From SAR202 cluster bacterium (GTDB taxonomy: Bacteria > Chloroflexota > Dehalococcoidia > Lucifugimonadales > UBA1123): a DNA stretch of 55,937 bases. The stretch lies in NCBI GenBank assembly GCA_030752795.1, contig JASMDM010000009.1:1-55937 (forward strand), given 5' to 3'. Below the pieces are notes generated by a model, which was given only the letters and a program-made list of their open reading frames with translations, did no database searches and was not told the DNA's origin. Position 1 is the first letter of the stretch. Each line of letters begins with the position of its first letter. The translations under genes were made by a program, and so were the position numbers. Shown here piece after piece: positions 51,902-55,937 of the stretch.

Positions 51902-53026
51902 ATGACCACCACCGGCGGAGCGAACGTCTACACCCGGCTCGGAGCGCGTCCCGTGATCAACGCCGGAGGCAACACGACCGTGTGGGGTGGATCGACGCCG
52001 TCACCGGATGTGTTGCGGGCCATGTATGAAGCGGGCGAAAGCTTCGTCGAGATGAAAGAACTGCTGGAGATGTCCGGTGCTCGAATCGCCGAACTCGTCG
52101 GCGCGGAAGCCGCGTACGCGACGGCGGGATGCTACGCCGCCCTCGTCCTGAGCACGGCGGCGTGCATCTCCGGCAACGACGCCGACAAAGCGGCGCAGAT
52201 TCCGGACCTCACCGGGCTCAAGAGCGAGATCGTGCTCCAACAGCGGCACCGGTACAGCTACGACCGCGCCTACACGATCGCGGGAAGCAAGCTGGTGTTC
52301 GCCGGCGACGAAGACGGCACGTCGAGGCAGCAGCTCGAAGACGCTATCGGACCCGACACCGCCGCGGTCGCGTTCCTGATTCGAGGGAAACCAGATGACG
52401 CGACTATAAGCCTCGAAGATACGGTCGAGATCGCTCACGCTCACGGTGTGCCTGTGATCGCCGACGCGGCAGCGCAGATCTACCCGCTGGATTTCCTTCG
52501 ACGGAACGCGCAGTCCGCAGATCTAGTATGCTTCGGAGGCAAGTACATGGGCGCGCCGCATTCGATGGGATTCGTTTGCGGCAAGCGCGACATGATCGAG
52601 GCGGTAACGGCGCACGGCTTCATCGGACCGACGCCCTTCGGTCGAGCGATGAAGGTGGACCGGCAGGAGATCGTCGGGCTAGTAGCCGCGATCGAGGCCT
52701 GGGTCAACACGGATCACGAAGAGCGATTGTTGCAATACGGCGTCAGATTCGGCGCGATTGAAGACGCAGTCAAGGGCGTGTCCGGCGTGAAAGAGACCAA
52801 AGTTGTACCGGTCAGCAACTTCGTCGGGCTAATGCTGCACGTGGTCCTCGACACGGCGAAGCTGGGCAAAAGCGCGAACGACGTGTTCGAGGAGTTGCTC
52901 GACGGCTCGCCGCGGATCAGGACGGCGGTCGAGGGGGACGATACGATCACGGTCAACGTGCACACGCTCAACGAGGGCGAGGAAAACGTGATCGCGGATC
53001 GCCTGCGGGAGCTGCTCGACGTTTGA
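51902..53026 (+). CDS. SelA-like PLP-dependent enzyme
   Basis: A 374-residue fold-type I PLP enzyme related to selenocysteine synthase SelA and to D-glucosaminate-6-phosphate ammonia-lyase. VYTRLGARPVINAGGNTTVW is the conserved N-terminus, AAYATAGCYAALVLSTAACI gives the PLP phosphate loop, PVIADAAAQIYPL holds the Asp that contacts the pyridine ring, and DLVCFGGKYMGAP holds the Schiff-base Lys (about 214). With no tRNA-Sec genes nearby a metabolic lyase role is more likely than selenocysteine formation. ATG 51902, AAGGAG six bases upstream. Followed by an NTF2-like gene after 92 bases. Confidence 0.88.
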   Translation: MTTTGGANVYTRLGARPVINAGGNTTVWGGSTPSPDVLRAMYEAGESFVEMKELLEMSGARIAELVGAEAAYATAGCYAALVLSTAACISGNDADKAAQIPDLTGLKSEIVLQQRHRYSYDRAYTIAGSKLVFAGDEDGTSRQQLEDAIGPDTAAVAFLIRGKPDDATISLEDTVEIAHAHGVPVIADAAAQIYPLDFLRRNAQSADLVCFGGKYMGAPHSMGFVCGKRDMIEAVTAHGFIGPTPFGRAMKVDRQEIVGLVAAIEAWVNTDHEERLLQYGVRFGAIEDAVKGVSGVKETKVVPVSNFVGLMLHVVLDTAKLGKSANDVFEELLDGSPRIRTAVEGDDTITVNVHTLNEGEENVIADRLRELLDV

Positions 53027-53118
53027 TTGGCGAACTCACCCATCGTCCGTTCGACGCCCTGAACGATCAGCGCCCGAGGTGTATCGGAACAAAGCAATAG
53101 ATAGTTTGTGGGGGAACC

Positions 53119-53481
53119 ATGGTCGCCGAACCCGCGGTAACAACCGAAACGTTGCAAGCGATAGCCGACGCGTTCAACCGGCACGATGTCGACGTGGTCA
53201 TGGACTTCTTCGCGGATGACGGCGTGATGGAAATGCCAAGGGGACCGCATCCCTGGGGGCAACGTCTCGAAGGCAAGACAAAGGTTCGCGAGGGCATCGC
53301 GAGCCGGTTCGCTGGGTTGCCTGATATCCATTACGGGCAAGATCGGCACTGGGTGGCCGGCAACATGGGCTTCTCCGAATGGACGCTCACCGGCACGGCC
53401 CCAAGCGGCGATCGAATCGAGGTGCGAGGGTGCGATCACTTCGAACTCCGTGACGGCAAGATAATCAAAAAGGACTCGTAA
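53119..53481 (+). CDS. NTF2/SnoaL-like family protein
   Basis: A 120-residue single-domain protein: LQAIADAFNRHDVDVVMDFF at the N-terminal helices, ADDGVMEMP, VREGIASRFAGLPDIHYG and CDHFELRDGKIIKKDS as the final strands, a typical cone-shaped NTF2 fold. Members include isomerases, cyclases and many of unknown role. It has a GGGGG run before its ATG and ends 64 bases before the DUF362 gene on the same strand; the SelA-like, NTF2-like and DUF362 genes may form one catabolic operon. Confidence 0.85.
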   Translation: MVAEPAVTTETLQAIADAFNRHDVDVVMDFFADDGVMEMPRGPHPWGQRLEGKTKVREGIASRFAGLPDIHYGQDRHWVAGNMGFSEWTLTGTAPSGDRIEVRGCDHFELRDGKIIKKDS

Positions 53482-53545
53482 TGGAAGATCGTGGAATAGA
53501 GACGATCGTCTGGCGCTCCCGGTCCGATGAATACACGGAGGCTTC

Positions 53546-54556
53546 ATGGCAACTGACATACGAACGGCACAAGTGCGGCGCGGCGGCGAAAACCGCGTCA
53601 TCGGATCGAGCGGGAAGCCGCTGTTGGTCATCGTCGAGGGCAGCAACATCGACGCGACGGTCGACGCCGGAATCGGCGCCATCGGCGGGCTGGGCCGCAT
53701 CATCGGCGATCACAAAGCGGTGCTGCTGAAGCCCAACACAAATCAGCGGGACCCGTTTCCGTCCACGACGTCAGCAGAGCACATCCGCGCGGTGGCGCGT
53801 CACTGTGGCGGCGCCGGAGCCACGAGCATCGCGGTGCACGAAGACCATCGTCCGGCCGGCGGCCAAGAAGACCTGAAGATGTACTACGAAGCCGGAGATC
53901 TGCCAGGCATGGACATCCGATTCTCCCGCGCGGGGGCGTCCGAGGACTACGTGTTGGTCGAACATGAACCATGGTCGTCCGAGGCGAAGCCTTCCGACGT
54001 TCCACAAGGTGACGGCGCTAGCTGGGCGAGCCGAATGCTGGACGCCGACTACGAGCAAGGCGCCACGCCCGGACTTCGCGTAGCGAGGGAAGTGCAAGAG
54101 GCGCCCGTCGTCATCAATCTGCCCGTGCTCAAGAGGCACTTCGCGGGCCAGATTACCAGCGCGATCAAGAATCACGTCGGCTCTGTGTACGGCATGCATC
54201 GCTGGATCGCCCACGCCATGATGCAGAGCGAGCGGGACTATTTCGACCGCAAGCTGGTCGAGTTCGCATCGGCGGTGAGGCCGGAGTTGACGATCACCGA
54301 CATACGTTCGATCCAGGCAGTATCCGGACCCATGGTCGGCGACGACACCACGTTCGTTCACGGCGTGAACCGGCTCATCGTCACCGGCGACACGGTCGCG
54401 GCAGATGTCGTGGCCATGGACATCATGAAGCGCCACGACGTCACGTTCACGACCCATAGCGAGGCCATCGTCAATCGGCAGCACGCGTACGCCGAAGAGT
54501 TGGGCTTAGGCATGTCGGATCTGTCCAAGTTCGAGGTCATCGAGCTCACGGTGTAA
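53546..54556 (+). CDS. DUF362 domain protein
   Basis: A 336-residue protein with the DUF362 pattern: VLLKPNTNQRDPFPSTT (usually K-P-N-L), HCGGAGATSIAVHED, VVINLPVLKRHFAGQITSAI (V-I-N-x-P-x-x-K-x-H) and KNHVGSVYG, then IVTGDTVAADVVAMDIM. Some DUF362 proteins carry ferredoxin-type Cys clusters; this one has none, so it is not an electron carrier. Function of the family is not established. ATG 53546 follows GGAGG by four bases. Confidence 0.85.
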   Translation: MATDIRTAQVRRGGENRVIGSSGKPLLVIVEGSNIDATVDAGIGAIGGLGRIIGDHKAVLLKPNTNQRDPFPSTTSAEHIRAVARHCGGAGATSIAVHEDHRPAGGQEDLKMYYEAGDLPGMDIRFSRAGASEDYVLVEHEPWSSEAKPSDVPQGDGASWASRMLDADYEQGATPGLRVAREVQEAPVVINLPVLKRHFAGQITSAIKNHVGSVYGMHRWIAHAMMQSERDYFDRKLVEFASAVRPELTITDIRSIQAVSGPMVGDDTTFVHGVNRLIVTGDTVAADVVAMDIMKRHDVTFTTHSEAIVNRQHAYAEELGLGMSDLSKFEVIELTV

Positions 54557-54681
54557 GAACTCGGTCGGCGTCGTCCGGCGTCAGCGTCGTGTTTCACCAC
54601 GGGCGAATTACGGCCACCTATTTAGAATGCCCTGACCAAGGGTCGTGTGAGGTTTGACACGTGTCGGACTATCCTGATGCC

Positions 54682-55317
54682 ATGCTTATGGTCGAGCGGG
54701 GAATCGACGAGGCAAGCGTAATCCCACTGGACGGAAACGTCTGCGTAATCGGAAAATCGTCGTCTGCGGACGGCTTCGCCGACAATCCGTACGTCTCGCG
54801 CCAACACGCTTAGATCTCAGTGAACGTGAACCGTTTCAAACTCCGTGACCTCGGAAGCAAAAGTGGCACTTTCCTTAACGGCATCCGCATCGAGCCGGAT
54901 CAGGCAACCGCGCTTCCCGGCGGCGACTTAATCGAGCTCGCACGCGGTTAGGTCGTTCTCAAGTTCCGTGAGTGGGGAGCGACCGCCACCCTGCCGGTCA
55001 TCGACCAGGCCAGCACCGGCTATCTGCGCGTGGACGACAAATCGAGAGAAGTCTGGTTGCAAAATCAGTTGATCGAACCCGCGCTGTCCCGCAAAGAGTT
55101 CGACATGCTGAGCCTGCTCTGCCAACTCAGGGGCGAGGCCATCAGCAAGGACCAGCTAGGTTTGGCAGGCTGGCCGGAACGCCCGGACGGCGACGTCACG
55201 GACCAGGACATCGAGCAGTGCATCCGACGGCTCAGGCTGCGCATCGAGCCGGACCCATCCAAGCCCGAGCACATCGTTACGATCCGCGGCTACGGCTACA
55301 AACTCTCGCAGGAGTAG
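54682..55317 (+). pseudogene. FHA-domain / winged-helix DNA-binding protein with two in-frame TAG codons
   Basis: From ATG 54682 the frame gives an FHA domain (VIGKSSSADGF, NPYVSRQHA, then KLRDLGSKSGTFLNGIRI) and, after a short linker, an OmpR-type winged helix (LSRKEFDMLSLLCQLRGEAI, TDQDIEQCIRRLRLRIEP, IVTIRGYGYKL) ending at TAG 55315-55317. Two amber codons interrupt: 54811-54813 right after SRQHA, and 54949-54951 after LIELARG, both places where Gln (CAG) would fit. No frameshift is found over 211 codons. FHA domains bind phosphothreonine, so the protein looks like a kinase-controlled transcription factor. As written only a 43-residue peptide is made, or the winged-helix half from an internal start. 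GACACGTGTC, a perfect palindrome, lies about 20 bases before the ATG. Confidence 0.75.
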
Positions 55318-55361
55318 CGGCGACAAAATTCATTTCCCCCTGCACGGCCCTAGATTCTTCG

Positions 55362-55381
55362 TCCTTCCGCGCGCGGAAGGA
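55362..55381. repeat. 20-bp palindromic repeat, copy 2
   Basis: TCCTTCCGCGCGCGGAAGGA, one base different from 51078-51097. It lies in the otherwise empty stretch 55318-55500. Confidence 0.8.
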
Positions 55382-55502
55382 TCAGAATGACTCGTGGTGA
55401 TTGCCCCGCCCCGTATCAAAACATGAAAACTAGGCTTGGCCCTGATGGTCATCAACAAAATAAGTCGCGCCGTACGAAATATTGTGAAGGGCGGAGAGAT
55501 AA

Positions 55503-55937
55503 TGTACCACCAGGGCGGCTCAAGAGCTGAGATGTGGCGCTTGAAAATTGTACCGCCCGTCGCCTTCAATCAGGAACGACACAACCTGAATGAAGGTGGA
55601 TTGGATGTACAAAGTGGGTATGTACTTCCGTGTTCGCAAGGCTTGCTCCGTCGATGGGATGAGCGTTCGAGAGGCGGCGCGTGTGTTCGGCCTGCACCGG
55701 GATACGGTGCGCAAGATGCTCGAGTACTCCGCGCCTCCGGGGTGTCGACGACGACAACCGCCCCGTAGACCGAAGCTCGACCCGTTCAAGGGCGTGATCG
55801 ACCAGATCCTGGAACAGGATCAGACCTCGCCGAAGAAGCAGCGCCACACAGCCAAGCGCATATTCGAACGGCTCAGAGACGAGCACGGGTATCCAGGCAA
55901 GTACACGATAGTCAAAGACTACGTTCGGGAACGCAGC
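55503..55937 (+). mobile_element. IS21-type element, left part, cut by window edge
   Basis: Two short direct repeats TGTACC(A/G)CC (starting about 55503 and 55550) precede a transposase gene, as the multiple end repeats of IS21 elements do. The element runs off the right edge. The exact left boundary is not certain. Confidence 0.6.
55605..55937 (+). CDS. istA: IS21-family transposase IstA, N-terminal part
   Basis: ATG at 55605 opens a frame without stop to the window end (111 codons). It reads FRVRKACSVDGMSVREAARV, FGLHRDTVRKMLEYSAPPG, then PKLDPFKGVIDQILEQDQ, KKQRHTAKRIFERLRDEHG and YPGKYTIVKDYVRE. The helix-turn-helix (EAARVFGLHRDTVRKML) and the KQRHTAKRIFERL stretch are characteristic of IstA. 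The catalytic DDE core lies beyond the edge. The IstB helper ATPase would be expected downstream. Confidence 0.9.
   Translation, partial: MYKVGMYFRVRKACSVDGMSVREAARVFGLHRDTVRKMLEYSAPPGCRRRQPPRRPKLDPFKGVIDQILEQDQTSPKKQRHTAKRIFERLRDEHGYPGKYTIVKDYVRERS

Noticed and set aside
13456-54951. TAG recoded as glutamine throughout this genome
   Set aside because: Many intact genes here end in TAG (for example the MoxR, DUF58, FtsX, mutS2, RidA and alcohol dehydrogenase genes) with no conserved extension after it, so TAG is a normal stop. One of the internal TAGs replaces Trp, not Gln.
3055-54951. All gene lesions are sequencing errors
   Set aside because: Not excluded for single sites, but the long genes (823 to 1,218 codons) carry none, so a uniform error rate cannot explain the concentration in small accessory genes.
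1-55937. CRISPR array
   Set aside because: No regularly spaced repeats were seen; the repeats present are scattered palindromes or a pair of long direct repeats.

Overview
The window is GC-rich DNA (about 60% by eye) with densely packed genes. Gene content suggests a free-living heterotrophic bacterium, most like the Chloroflexota/SAR202 type. The pointers are an hspR-grpE-dnaK heat-shock operon, many oxidoreductases and one-off catabolic enzymes (enolase superfamily, CaiB-type CoA transferase, nitronate monooxygenase, D-aminoacylase), giant FtsX permeases and surface propeller lipoproteins. This assignment is inference from content; no rRNA or phylogenetic marker was tested. Amber (TAG) is the commonest normal stop codon here.

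Layout. 0-7 kb: a truncated SDR at the edge, a tRNA-Asn with a terminator and an integrase scrap beside it, a phosphotransferase, two methyltransferases (one broken), an MFS transporter, and a divergent anti-sigma/sigma pair in which both genes look damaged. 7-12.5 kb: ordinary metabolic genes (RidA, SDR, zinc alcohol dehydrogenase family, HAD phosphatase, DUF971, D-aminoacylase). 12.5-15.4 kb: a run of small genes, nearly all with frameshifts, in-frame stops or lost start codons. 15.7-26.6 kb: a cell-surface locus with a 14-repeat kelch lipoprotein, two tandem giant FtsX-like permeases and an SBBP-repeat lipoprotein carrying an in-frame stop. 26.6-32.7 kb (minus strand): CoA transferase, fmt, mutS2, nitronate monooxygenase. 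32.7-33.9 kb: an RNA-rich intergenic region (three-way-junction fold, 16-bp inverted repeat, promoter, short hairpin transcript, intrinsic terminator) in front of a NYN-domain RNase gene. 34-39 kb: a flavoprotein dehydrogenase and a MoxR/DUF58/membrane-protein operon. 39-45.5 kb: crcB, trxB, a class III aminotransferase, VOC protein, amidohydrolase-like DUF6282, sulfite-oxidase-like protein and a 56-residue zinc ribbon. 45.5-48.7 kb: hspR-grpE-dnaK with an HspR-type operator over its promoter. 48.7-55.9 kb: an IS1182-like remnant joined to a phzF remnant, enolase-superfamily, SelA-like, NTF2-like and DUF362 genes, a fragment of alanine dehydrogenase, an FHA/winged-helix gene with two amber codons, and an IS21-type transposase running off the end.

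The strongest hunt results are the promoter-hairpin-terminator-NYN arrangement at 33.05-33.9 kb, which has the gene order of an RNA-antitoxin (type III-like) module; the three-way-junction fold upstream of the nitronate monooxygenase; and a widespread pattern of single lesions, many of them apparent C-to-T or G-to-A changes, confined to accessory genes while long core genes (mutS2, dnaK, both 1,100-1,200-residue permeases) are intact.
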